Positions 41,994 through 50,232 of a stretch of DNA of 64,000 bases are shown one piece after another. A program made the position numbers and the translations under genes. How positions within the stretch are numbered: position 1 is the first letter of the stretch; every line of letters begins with the position of its first letter. The notes under the pieces are model-generated. The model worked only from the letters and a program-made list of their open reading frames with translations, was not told where the DNA came from and made no database searches. The stretch spans positions 124,001 through 188,000 of the forward strand of contig DELZ01000002.1 in assembly GCA_002354635.1 (NCBI GenBank), in the 5' to 3' direction. The DNA is from Sphingomonadales bacterium UBA2683 (GTDB taxonomy: Bacteria; Pseudomonadota; Alphaproteobacteria; Sphingomonadales; Sphingomonadaceae).

Positions 41994-44531
41994 ATGAGTG
42001 AAGATACAAAAGATACGCCAAAATCTGCACGCAAACCTCTCGGGTTGAAGCGTTCGGTTGAACCTGGCGAAGTCAAACAGACGTTCAGCCACGGCCGCAC
42101 GAACAAGGTCGTGGTCGAAGTCAAGCGCAAGAAGCTGGTTGGCAAGCCCGGCGCACAGGAAGCGGCGAAGGAAATCGTCAAGGAAACGCCTGTGCCCGCG
42201 CCCGCTCCGGCACCAAAACCGGCTCCGAAAAAGCAGCCCGCAGCGCCAAAGGCGGATGATGGCCTGACTCGTCAGGAAATGCAGGCTAAACTGCTGCGCG
42301 AGGCCGAAGAAGCCCGTCTCTCCGCTATGCAGGAAGCGCGCAAGCGTGACACCCGCGAGAAAAAAGAACAGACCGCTGAAGAGAAGAAGCGGGCCGAAGA
42401 AAACCGCAAGGCCGAGGAAGAGAAGGCGCGCAAGGCACAGGAAGAAATTGCTGCTGCCGAGATTGCTGCTGCCGACGCATCCGCTGTCGCAGAGGCTGCC
42501 GGTGAAGAGGCGCCAGTCGCCAAGACCGACGCCCGGCCGCCGGCTCGTAAATTTACGCCGGTGGAATCACCGAAACGGCCCAAGCCGGAGAAGGAAAAGC
42601 AGAAGGTCGGACGCGAAGATCGCAACGATCGGCGCCAGTCGGGCAAGCTGACCGTCAACCGTGCATTGCGCGGCGAAGACGGCGCGGCACGGGCCCGCTC
42701 GCTGGCCGCGCTGAAGCGCGCGCGCGAAAAGGAAAAGCGGGCACAGCGGTCCGGTCGTCCAAGCGAACCGCGCGAAAAGCAGATCCGCTCTGTCATCGTT
42801 CCGGAAGCGATTACCGTTCAGGAACTGGCCAAGCGCATGGGCGAAAAGGGCGCCGATCTGGTCAAATCCCTGTTCAACATGGGTTCCATGGTCACCGTCA
42901 ACCAGACGATCGATCAGGATACGGCTGAATTGCTGGTCGAGGAATTTGGTCACAATATTCAGCGCGTGTCCGAATCCGACGTTGAAATCAACACGCAGGC
43001 CGATGTCGATCCGGAAGAAACGCTGAAACCGCGTCCGCCGGTGGTTACGATCATGGGCCATGTCGATCACGGCAAGACGTCGCTGCTCGATGCGCTGCGC
43101 GGAACCGATGTGGTTGCCGGAGAAGCGGGTGGCATTACCCAGCATATCGGCGCCTATCAGGTGACGATGAAGAACGGCGACAAGGTCACCTTCCTCGATA
43201 CACCGGGTCATGAAGCCTTTACCGAAATGCGGATGCGTGGCGCCAATGTCACGGATATCGTGATCCTGGTCGTGGCAGCCGATGACGGCCTGATGCCGCA
43301 GACGATCGAGGCGATCAACCACACCAAGGCGGCCGGTGTGCCGATGATTGTGGCGATCAACAAGATCGACAAGGAAGGCGCCGATCCGACCACGGTTAGA
43401 ACGCGTCTGCTCGAGCATGAAATCATCGTCGAGGAAATGTCGGGCGATGTGCTGGATGCCGAGGTCTCCGCGCTCAAGAAACTGGGGCTCGAGGAACTGA
43501 TGGACAAGATTCACGTCCAGGCCGAATTGCTGGAACTGAAAGCGCGTCCCGACCGTCCTGCCGAAGGTGCGGTCGTCGAGGCGAAGCTGGATATCGGCCG
43601 CGGTCCGGTCGCGACCGTATTGATCGAACGCGGCACGTTAAAACGCGGCGATGTCTTCGTCGTCGGCTCGCAGACCGGCAAGGTCCGCGCGATGATCGAT
43701 GACAAGGGCCAGCAGGTCAAGGAAGCCGGGCCGTCGACACCCGTCGAGGTGCTCGGTATTTCCGGTGTTCCGTCTGCCGGTGACAAGCTGACCGTGGTCG
43801 AAAACGAAGCACGAGCTCGCGAAGTCGCGGCCTATCGTGCCGAACAGGAAAAGCTGAAGCGCACGACGCAGGCGCCGACCAGTCTGGAGAACATGTTCTC
43901 TGCTGCGGCCAACAGCGCTGTGGAATTCCCTGTTCTGGTCAAGGCCGACGTGCAGGGTTCGACCGAAGCCATCGTGCAGGCACTGAACAAGATTTCGAAC
44001 GACGATATCAAGGTCCGCATCCTGCACAGCGGTGTCGGCGCGATCACGGAATCGGATGTGACTCTGGCCGGAGCCAGCAAGGCGCCGATCATCGGCTTCA
44101 ACGTCCGTCCCAATGCCAAGGCCCGCGAAATCGCCAAGCGCGATGGTGTCCGCTTCAAATATTTCGATATCATCTATGATCTGACCGACGATATCCGCGC
44201 CGAAATGGCCGGTGAACTCGGTCCCGAGAAGATCGAGAATGTCGTCGGCCGTGCAGAAGTCAAGGACGTGTTCAAGTCTGGCAAGAAGGACAAGGCAGCC
44301 GGCTTGCTGGTTACGGAAGGTTCCTTGCGCAAGGGCTTGTTCGCGCGTCTTACCCGCGACGATGTCATTGTCAGCGCCACGACCATCGCGTCGCTGCGGC
44401 GCTTCAAGGACGATGTCGAGGAAGTCCGCGCCGGCATGGAATGTGGTGCCGTTCTGGAAGATACCAACGATATCAAGCCAGGTGATATGCTCGAAGTCTT
44501 CCAGGTCACGGAGAAAGAGCGGGTACTTTGA
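41994..44531 (+). CDS. Translation initiation factor IF-2
   Basis: 845 residues. A long charged, Ala/Glu/Lys-rich N-terminal region (about 1-265) precedes the IF2-N domain (about 270-320). The G domain starts near 345, with the P-loop GHVDHGKT at about 354-361, DTPGHEAF and NKID. The domains II, C1 and C2 follow (SATTIASLRRF near the end). It brings fMet-tRNA to the 30S subunit. It sits between ylxR and rbfA as usual. Confidence 0.97.
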   Translation: MSEDTKDTPKSARKPLGLKRSVEPGEVKQTFSHGRTNKVVVEVKRKKLVGKPGAQEAAKEIVKETPVPAPAPAPKPAPKKQPAAPKADDGLTRQEMQAKLLREAEEARLSAMQEARKRDTREKKEQTAEEKKRAEENRKAEEEKARKAQEEIAAAEIAAADASAVAEAAGEEAPVAKTDARPPARKFTPVESPKRPKPEKEKQKVGREDRNDRRQSGKLTVNRALRGEDGAARARSLAALKRAREKEKRAQRSGRPSEPREKQIRSVIVPEAITVQELAKRMGEKGADLVKSLFNMGSMVTVNQTIDQDTAELLVEEFGHNIQRVSESDVEINTQADVDPEETLKPRPPVVTIMGHVDHGKTSLLDALRGTDVVAGEAGGITQHIGAYQVTMKNGDKVTFLDTPGHEAFTEMRMRGANVTDIVILVVAADDGLMPQTIEAINHTKAAGVPMIVAINKIDKEGADPTTVRTRLLEHEIIVEEMSGDVLDAEVSALKKLGLEELMDKIHVQAELLELKARPDRPAEGAVVEAKLDIGRGPVATVLIERGTLKRGDVFVVGSQTGKVRAMIDDKGQQVKEAGPSTPVEVLGISGVPSAGDKLTVVENEARAREVAAYRAEQEKLKRTTQAPTSLENMFSAAANSAVEFPVLVKADVQGSTEAIVQALNKISNDDIKVRILHSGVGAITESDVTLAGASKAPIIGFNVRPNAKAREIAKRDGVRFKYFDIIYDLTDDIRAEMAGELGPEKIENVVGRAEVKDVFKSGKKDKAAGLLVTEGSLRKGLFARLTRDDVIVSATTIASLRRFKDDVEEVRAGMECGAVLEDTNDIKPGDMLEVFQVTEKERVL

Positions 44532-44539
44532 TAGAATCG

Positions 44540-44632
44540 TCATCCCGGACTTTGTCCGGGATCCAGAGCAGATAGGCGCACAGCTTGTGCTGGACGCTCC
44601 GGATGCTGAATCCAGTTCAGCGTGGCGAACTT
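44540..44632. repeat. Hairpin repeat between infB and rbfA
   Basis: ATCCCGGA (44542-44549) pairs with TCCGGGAT (44555-44562), the GTCATCCCGGACTTTGTCCGGGAT type that is widespread in alphaproteobacteria. A second small hairpin, GCTGAA...TTCAGC, follows near 44605-44621. It interrupts an operon normally free of such spacing. Absence of a U-run argues against full termination. Confidence 0.75.
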
Positions 44633-44646
44633 GAGGCTTTATTATT

Positions 44647-45048
44647 GTGGCAAAATATAACGATACATCTCCCGAAGGCCGCTCTGTCCGCTTGTTGCGC
44701 GTGGGCGAACAGGTCCGGCATATCCTGTCGGAGCTGCTGATGCGTGGCGAGGTGCATGACGAATTGCTCACCGCGACCAGCGTTAGCGTGACCGAAGTAC
44801 GGATGTCTCCCGATCTGCGCCATGCGACAGTGTTCGTGAAGCCTTTGCTTGGCGCGAATGAAGCAGATGTGCTGAAGGCGCTGAAAACCAACACAGCCTT
44901 CTTCCAGAAGGAAGTCGCGAAGCGGGTGCAGATGAAATATGCGGCCAAGCTGAAGTTTCTGGCGGACGACAGTTTTGATACGGCGGAGCATATCGAAAGC
45001 CTGCTGAACAATCCCAAGGTTGCGCAGGATTTGGGCGGGGACTCCTAG
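44647..45048 (+). CDS. 30S ribosome-binding factor RbfA
   Basis: 133 residues with a GTG start. The single KH-like domain has RVGEQVRHILSELL, LTATSVSVTEVRMSPDLRHA and a C-terminal LKFLADDSFDTAEHIESLL. RbfA binds the free 30S subunit and helps mature the 5' end of 16S rRNA. It is flanked on both sides by palindromic repeats (44540-44632 and 45060-45117). Confidence 0.95.
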   Translation: MAKYNDTSPEGRSVRLLRVGEQVRHILSELLMRGEVHDELLTATSVSVTEVRMSPDLRHATVFVKPLLGANEADVLKALKTNTAFFQKEVAKRVQMKYAAKLKFLADDSFDTAEHIESLLNNPKVAQDLGGDS

Positions 45049-45059
45049 ATTCCCCTTGT

Positions 45060-45117
45060 CGTCATCCTGAACTTGTTTCAGGACCTCGGGAGATCCTGAA
45101 ACAAGTTCAGGATGACG
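45060..45117. repeat. Perfect 24-bp inverted repeat between rbfA and tdk
   Basis: The arms at 45060-45083 and 45094-45117 are fully complementary (CGTCATCCTGAACTTGTTTC... and its reverse complement), with a 10-nt loop. In RNA this would be a very stable hairpin in the middle of the translation operon. It has no U-run. A cut or stabilising site is possible. Confidence 0.9.
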
Positions 45118-45130
45118 AGTGACAGGACCT

Positions 45131-45709
45131 ATGGCCAAGCTCTATTTCTATTATGCGTCGATGAACGCCGGCAAGTCGAGCAATCTGCTGCAGGCGGCGT
45201 TCAACTATGGCGAGCGCGGCATGGAGGTGATGCTGTGGACCGCAGCGATCGACAATCGGGCGAGTTTTGGCGCCATCGCTTCCCGGATCGGCCTGCACGC
45301 CGATGCCCATCGCTTTGGTGAGGGCACGGACTTTTTCGACGCGGTCAGCGCGGAACATGACACAGGCAGCCTGGCCTGCGTGATGATCGACGAAGCCCAG
45401 TTTCTGACCGAAGACCAAGTGTGGCAATTGGCGCGAGTGGCAGACGAGGTCGGTATCCCGGTGCTTTGCTATGGCCTGCGGACGGATTTTCAGGGCAATC
45501 TGTTCCCCGGTTCGGCAAAGCTGCTGGGGATTGCCGACAGTCTGGTCGAATTGAAGGCGGTATGCGAATGCGGGCGCAAGGCGACGATGAACCTGCGGAT
45601 CGACGAGGCGGGCAGGGCGATTGCTGCTGGCGCGCAGACCGAAATCGGCGGCAATGAAAGCTATCTGGCGCTGTGCCGGAAACATTTTCGGGAGCGGCTC
45701 AATGGTTGA
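45131..45709 (+). CDS. Thymidine kinase (type II)
   Basis: 192 residues from the ATG at 45131 (SD AGGACC). The P-loop ASMNAGKS is at 9-16 and the Walker-B-like DEAQF near 83. The lasso/zinc region CECGRKA and the later CRKHF supply Cys ligands. It phosphorylates thymidine for salvage. Its place inside the rbfA-truB interval of the nus operon is unusual in many bacteria. Confidence 0.93.
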   Translation: MAKLYFYYASMNAGKSSNLLQAAFNYGERGMEVMLWTAAIDNRASFGAIASRIGLHADAHRFGEGTDFFDAVSAEHDTGSLACVMIDEAQFLTEDQVWQLARVADEVGIPVLCYGLRTDFQGNLFPGSAKLLGIADSLVELKAVCECGRKATMNLRIDEAGRAIAAGAQTEIGGNESYLALCRKHFRERLNG

Positions 45710-46241
45710 GTTATCGACAATATTGGAGCAGGGGCCCGTGCGGCTCGAACCACTGGCCGAGCGCCATCTCGAACCGCTGCGCGCTGCCTGCGCTGAGGAT
45801 CAGGATATCTGGGAAATCTATCCGGTGTCGATGCTGGACGAGAATTTCGACCAGGCGATTCAGGCCTTTCACGATACCACAAACTGGGTCCGCTTTGCGG
45901 TCATCAACGCCGATACCGATAAACTCGTGGGCATGACCAACTATATCAATCCCGACCCCAAAACCAAGGTGACCGAAATCGGTGGCACTTATATCGCGCC
46001 ATCGGTGCGGGGCAGCGGTTTCAACGATATCATGAAGAAGCTGATGATCGATCATGCCTTTGCAAACGGCTTCACCCGCATCGAATTTCGCGTCGATACC
46101 CGCAACAAGCGGTCGATGGCGGCGGTGCTGAAACTGGGCGCGACGCATGAGGGCACATTGCGCAAGAACCGGATTACCTGGACTGGCTATGTGCGCGACA
46201 CGGCGGTTTTCGGGCTGCTGAAGGACGAGTGGATCTCTTGA
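45702..46241 (+). CDS. GNAT N-acetyltransferase (RimJ/RimL-like)
   Basis: 179 residues from the ATG at 45702, overlapping tdk by 8 nt. GTYIAPSVRGSGFNDIMKKL is the acetyl-CoA-binding segment; FRVDTRNKRSMAAVLKLGATHEG is typical of RimJ/RimL-type GNATs. It overlaps truB by 13 nt. The substrate may be a protein N-terminus, but is not determinable. It is translationally tied to its neighbours. Confidence 0.88.
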   Translation: MVELSTILEQGPVRLEPLAERHLEPLRAACAEDQDIWEIYPVSMLDENFDQAIQAFHDTTNWVRFAVINADTDKLVGMTNYINPDPKTKVTEIGGTYIAPSVRGSGFNDIMKKLMIDHAFANGFTRIEFRVDTRNKRSMAAVLKLGATHEGTLRKNRITWTGYVRDTAVFGLLKDEWIS

Positions 46242-47272
46242 AACCCCACGGCTGGATCATTCTCGACAAACCGCTGGAACTCGGCTCGACACAGGCGGTC
46301 GGTGCGGTGAAGCGCAATTTGCGTGAGGCGGGCTTGCTTGGCAAGGGCAAGGACAAGCTCAAGGTCGGGCATGGCGGGACGCTGGATCCGCTGGCGACCG
46401 GGGTCTTGCCGATTGCGATCGGTGAGGCGACCAAGCTGTGCGGGCGGATGCTCGATGCCACCAAGATCTATGAATTTACCATCGGTTTCGGGACCGAGAC
46501 CGAGACACTGGATGTCGAGGGTTCTGTGACCGAAACGTCTGATCATCGGCCAACAATGGCCGAGGTTGAGGCGGTATTGCCGCAGTTTACCGGGCCGATC
46601 GAGCAGATACCCCCTAAATATTCGGCGCTCAAGATTGATGGCAAGCGGGCTTATGATCTGGCCAGGGCAGGGGTTGCGGTAGAGATGAAGCTGCGGGGGG
46701 TGACGATATACGACCTTTCCATATCCTCCTCGAAGCGGAGCTTTGGGGAGGGGGACCGCGCCGAAGGCGTGGTGGAGGAGCTGGATGGTGAGGCGTCCCC
46801 TCCACCAGCTGACGCTGGTCCCGCTTCCCGTGCTGCGCACAGGGAGGAAATTCAGGAAATCACCCTCGCGGCCAAAGTCTCCAAGGGGACGTACATTCGC
46901 TCGCTTGCCCGCGACATTGCCCGCGCCTTGAACACCGTCGGCCATGTCACCATGTTAAGACGGACGAAGGCCGGTCCTTTCACGCTGGAACAGGCGATTT
47001 CGCTGGACAAACTCAACGAAATTGGTAAGGGCGCGGACATTACAGACTATCTTTTGCCGCTTGAGGCAGGGCTGGACGACATCCCGGCTTTTGACCTCAC
47101 CCCTGATCAGGCAAAACTGCTTCGGCAAGGCATGACGCTGGACGAACGGGAAATGATCGGGAACCCCGCACTCAACGGGCTTTTTCTGGCGACAGAGAAC
47201 CAGGGTTCTCCGGTTGCGCTGGCCGAGCTTGTTGATGGCACCGTCAAGGTGGTTCGCGGGTTCAATATGTGA
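46229..47272 (+). CDS. tRNA pseudouridine(55) synthase TruB with an inserted repeat-encoded segment
   Basis: TruB makes pseudouridine 55 in the T-loop of tRNAs. The 347 residues are about 40 longer than a typical bacterial TruB of this type. The catalytic Asp lies in GGTLDPLATGVL, and SKGTYIRSLARDI is intact. Residues ~165-208 (rich in Ser, Arg, Gly, Glu, Ala, Pro) are encoded by a palindromic repeat (46722-46852) that keeps the frame. The GTG start has AAGGA 6 nt upstream. It still looks functional, as the insertion sits between VTIYDLSI and EITLAAKV. Confidence 0.95.
   Translation: MDLLKPHGWIILDKPLELGSTQAVGAVKRNLREAGLLGKGKDKLKVGHGGTLDPLATGVLPIAIGEATKLCGRMLDATKIYEFTIGFGTETETLDVEGSVTETSDHRPTMAEVEAVLPQFTGPIEQIPPKYSALKIDGKRAYDLARAGVAVEMKLRGVTIYDLSISSSKRSFGEGDRAEGVVEELDGEASPPPADAGPASRAAHREEIQEITLAAKVSKGTYIRSLARDIARALNTVGHVTMLRRTKAGPFTLEQAISLDKLNEIGKGADITDYLLPLEAGLDDIPAFDLTPDQAKLLRQGMTLDEREMIGNPALNGLFLATENQGSPVALAELVDGTVKVVRGFNM
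46722..46852. repeat. Palindromic repeat inserted in frame in truB
   Basis: The segment has the layout of the 1319-1493 and 59026-59169 repeats: a CTCC border (ATCCTCCTCGAAGC), GGGGAGGGGGACC, a short palindrome GCGCCGAAGGCG, GGTGGAGG, then a reverse half (CCTCCACCAGCT) ending in GGGAGG. Its length is a multiple of three in effect, and it adds no stop codon in the truB frame. Confidence 0.85.
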
Positions 47273-47295
47273 ATGATGTTCGAAGGAAAAATTGA

Positions 47296-47565
47296 ATGAC
47301 GATTACTGCAGAAAAAAAACAGGAACTGATCCAGAAATTCGGCCAGACAAAGGGCGATACCGGTTCCCCGGAAGTTCAGGTTGCTGTGCTCACCGAGCGT
47401 ATCGTGAACCTGACCGAGCATTTCAAGGGCCATCACAAGGACAATCATTCGCGTCGCGGATTGCTGATGATGGTCAACAAGCGGCGCAGCCTGCTGGACT
47501 ATCTTCGCAAGAAGGACGTCGAGCGCTATGCCAAGCTGATCAAGGACCTTGGTCTGCGTAAATAA
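47296..47565 (+). CDS. 30S ribosomal protein S15
   Basis: 89 residues, the normal length. It binds the central domain of 16S rRNA. FGQTKGDTGSPEVQVA and HSRRGLLMMVNKRRSLLDYL are family signatures. AAGGA lies before the ATG. It follows truB by 23 nt and has its own terminator-like hairpin before pnp. Confidence 0.97.
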   Translation: MTITAEKKQELIQKFGQTKGDTGSPEVQVAVLTERIVNLTEHFKGHHKDNHSRRGLLMMVNKRRSLLDYLRKKDVERYAKLIKDLGLRK

Positions 47566-47577
47566 GAGTTTCGAAAG

Positions 47578-47604
47578 CGGCTCCCATGCGGGGGCCGTTT
47601 TCTT
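47578..47604 (+). terminator. Terminator after rpsO
   Basis: CGGCTCCC (47578-47585) pairs with GGGGGCCG (47590-47597; one G-U), loop ATGC, followed by TTTTCTT. It separates rpsO from pnp and may act as an attenuator rather than a full stop. Confidence 0.75.
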
Positions 47605-47822
47605 ATGACCGTTAGTTGCGAGCGTGTCGAACCACGCGTCTCCGACGAGATCCGTCCGTCGACAGGCTCAGGACTCACGGAAACCGGCAAATCCCCGCAA
47701 TAAGGCGAGGATGAGCCAAGCAAGGGGGGTGAAAGTCACCCCGAACCGCTGTTCAGCCGGATTGCTGGACACAAGAAAGCCCCCGCACTGCATAGGGCAG
47801 GCGGGACAAAGGAAAAATACGA
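47605..47822 (+). other. rpsO-pnp spacer with a degenerate repeat
   Basis: This 218-bp spacer holds a degenerate copy of the CGACAGGCTCAGGA repeat (47658-47673) related to 60950-61011. It also contains a hairpin-rich stretch upstream of the pnp start. It could be the untranslated leader of pnp, where PNPase often autoregulates, but no specific site can be shown. Confidence 0.4.
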
Positions 47823-50108
47823 ATGTTTGATGTAAAGAAAGTTGAAATGGAGTGGGGCGGACAGACCCTCACCCTCGAAACGGGCCGGATTGCCCGTCAG
47901 GCTGATGGCGCGGTTCTCGCGACCCTCGGCGAAACGGTTGTGCTGTGCGCTGTCACCGCCGCCAAATCGGTACGCGAAGGGCAGGATTTCTTCCCGCTCA
48001 CCGTGCACTATCAGGAAAAATTCTCAGCCGCGGGTCGTATCCCGGGCGGCTTCTTCAAGCGCGAAGGCCGTGCGACGGAAAAGGAAACGCTGACATCGCG
48101 TTTGATCGATCGTCCCTGTCGTCCGCTGTTCCCCGAAGGTTTCTACAACGAAATCAACGTGATCTGTCAGGTGATGAGCTATGACGGCGTCAACGAGCCC
48201 GACATTCTCGCCATGGTTGCCGCTTCTGCAGCGCTGACCATTTCCGGCGTTCCGTTCATGGGACCAATCGGTGCGGCACGCGTCGGTTACAAGGAAGGCG
48301 AATATCAGCTGAACCCGTCGATGGAAGAAGTTGCCGAAGGCGAACTCGACCTGGTGGTTGCCGGAACCATGGGCGCCGTGATGATGGTTGAATCGGAAGC
48401 ACAAGAGCTGTCCGAAGAAGTCATGCTGGGTGCTGTGCAATTCGCGCATGACGCGGCCAGGGATGTTGCCGGCCTGATCATCGATCTGGCGGAACAGGCT
48501 GCGAAAGAGCCATGGCAGCTCGACGCCGGTGCTGACAATAGCGACATCAAGGAAGAACTGCGCAAGCTGGTCGGAAAAGATATTGCTGCGGCTTACAAGA
48601 AAACCGACAAATCAGAGCGTAGCAACGCACTGAACGCGGTTCGTGACAAAGCCAAAGAAAAATATGCCGACGCAGACGGCCAGACCCAAATGACCGCCGG
48701 CAAGATGGTCAAGAAGCTGGAAGCCGAAATCGTTCGCGGTGCCATCATCAAGGACGGTACCCGGATTGACGGCCGCAAGCTCGATCAGGTTCGCCCGATC
48801 GAAGCCATGGTTGGCCTGCTGCCACGGACCCACGGTTCGGCCCTGTTCACCCGCGGTGAAACACAGGCAATCGTGACCACGACTTTGGGCACCAAAGACG
48901 CCGAGCAGATGATCGATGGGCTCGACGGTCTGAGCTACACCAACTTCATGCTGCACTATAACTTCCCGCCTTATTCGGTTGGTGAAGTTGGCCGTTTCGG
49001 ATTTACCAGTCGCCGCGAAACCGGCCATGGCAAGCTCGCGTTCCGCGCGCTGCGTCCGGTATTGCCGACAGTGGAAGAATTTCCGTACACGATCCGCGTG
49101 CTGTCCGACATTACCGAGTCCAATGGTTCGTCCTCGATGGCGACCGTTTGTGGCGGTTCGCTGGCAATGATGGACGCTGGTGTACCTCTGGCGCGTCCGG
49201 TTTCCGGTATTGCGATGGGCCTGATCCTCGAAGGTGAAGAATTTGCGGTACTGTCCGACATTCTCGGCGACGAAGATCATCTCGGCGACATGGACTTCAA
49301 GGTTGCGGGTACCGAAAAAGGTATCACCTCCTTGCAGATGGACATCAAGGTTGCCGGCATTACGCAGGAAATCATGAAGTCTGCTCTGGAACAGGCCAGT
49401 GGCGGTCGCGCGCATATCCTTGGTGAAATGAGCAAGGCCCTGTCATCGGTTCGTACCGAAATGTCGGAACATGCTCCGCGCATCGAAACGCTGCAGATCA
49501 ACAAGGAAAAGATCCGCGACGTTATCGGTACCGGTGGCAAGGTGATCCGCGAAATCGTTGCGGAAACCGGCGCCAAGGTCGATATCGACGATGAAGGCCT
49601 GATCAAGGTTTCGTCTTCCGACAAATCCCAGATCGATGCGGCAATCGCATGGATCAAGGGCATTGTCGAAGAAGCGGAAGTCGGCAAAGTCTATGACGGC
49701 AAGGTCGTCAACCTCGTCGACTTTGGCGCATTCGTGAATTTCATGGGCGGCAAGGACGGTCTCGTCCACGTCTCTGAAATCAAGAATGAGCGGGTCGAGA
49801 AGGTTTCCGACGAACTGAGCGAAGGCCAGGCCGTCAAGGTCAAGGTTCTCGAAATCGACCAGCGCGGCAAGGTTCGCCTGTCAATGCGGGTTGTTGACCA
49901 GGAAACCGGTGAAGAGCTGGAGGACACCCGTCCTGCACGCGAACCGCGCGGTGACAAGCCACGTGGCCCACGCCGTGATGGTGGTGGTCGCGGACGCGAC
50001 GGTGGCGGACGTGGCCGTGATGGCGGCGGACGTGGCCGGAACAATGACGGTCCGAAGAACGAAGGTGGCGGCGATATTCCATTGCCGGCTTCGATCACCG
50101 AAGACTAG
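47823..50108 (+). CDS. Polyribonucleotide nucleotidyltransferase (PNPase) with an RG-rich tail
   Basis: 761 residues. Two RNase PH domains (about 1-225 and 310-545) are joined by a helical linker, then a KH domain (about 555-615, GTGGKVIREIV) and an S1 domain (about 620-690). PNPase degrades RNA 3' to 5' phosphorolytically. The C-terminal ~45 residues form a basic tail with three RDGGGRG repeats and further Arg/Gly, followed by an acidic end. It is the last gene of the operon; a terminator follows. Confidence 0.97.
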   Translation: MFDVKKVEMEWGGQTLTLETGRIARQADGAVLATLGETVVLCAVTAAKSVREGQDFFPLTVHYQEKFSAAGRIPGGFFKREGRATEKETLTSRLIDRPCRPLFPEGFYNEINVICQVMSYDGVNEPDILAMVAASAALTISGVPFMGPIGAARVGYKEGEYQLNPSMEEVAEGELDLVVAGTMGAVMMVESEAQELSEEVMLGAVQFAHDAARDVAGLIIDLAEQAAKEPWQLDAGADNSDIKEELRKLVGKDIAAAYKKTDKSERSNALNAVRDKAKEKYADADGQTQMTAGKMVKKLEAEIVRGAIIKDGTRIDGRKLDQVRPIEAMVGLLPRTHGSALFTRGETQAIVTTTLGTKDAEQMIDGLDGLSYTNFMLHYNFPPYSVGEVGRFGFTSRRETGHGKLAFRALRPVLPTVEEFPYTIRVLSDITESNGSSSMATVCGGSLAMMDAGVPLARPVSGIAMGLILEGEEFAVLSDILGDEDHLGDMDFKVAGTEKGITSLQMDIKVAGITQEIMKSALEQASGGRAHILGEMSKALSSVRTEMSEHAPRIETLQINKEKIRDVIGTGGKVIREIVAETGAKVDIDDEGLIKVSSSDKSQIDAAIAWIKGIVEEAEVGKVYDGKVVNLVDFGAFVNFMGGKDGLVHVSEIKNERVEKVSDELSEGQAVKVKVLEIDQRGKVRLSMRVVDQETGEELEDTRPAREPRGDKPRGPRRDGGGRGRDGGGRGRDGGGRGRNNDGPKNEGGGDIPLPASITED
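49974..50036 (+). repeat. Three 21-bp tandem repeats in the pnp 3' end (RDGGGRG)
   Basis: The units 49974-49994, 49995-50015 and 50016-50036 each code for RDGGGRG, with silent changes between copies. The repeat number may vary between strains. The encoded tail is an RGG-like RNA- or protein-binding segment. Confidence 0.85.
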
Positions 50109-50131
50109 ATTTCCACAAAAGCAACACGGAA

Positions 50132-50161
50132 AGAGCCTCGCGAAAGCGGGGCTCTTTTTTT
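50132..50161 (+). terminator. Rho-independent terminator after pnp
   Basis: AGAGCCTCGC (50132-50141) pairs with GCGGGGCTCT (50146-50155) with one G-U pair, loop GAAA, then a T-run to 50161. It ends the nus-pnp operon. Confidence 0.88.
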
Positions 50162-50232
50162 GTCTGCTTGGTTGTTTTGGCATTCGGGGTTATTCTGGTT
50201 CCGTCAGTTCCATGGAATGAGGGGGACATGCC

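Noticed and set aside
46722..46852. Reading the extra truB segment as an intein or functional TruB domain
   Set aside because: It has no intein motifs and no similarity to PUA or other domains; the DNA palindrome explains it better.
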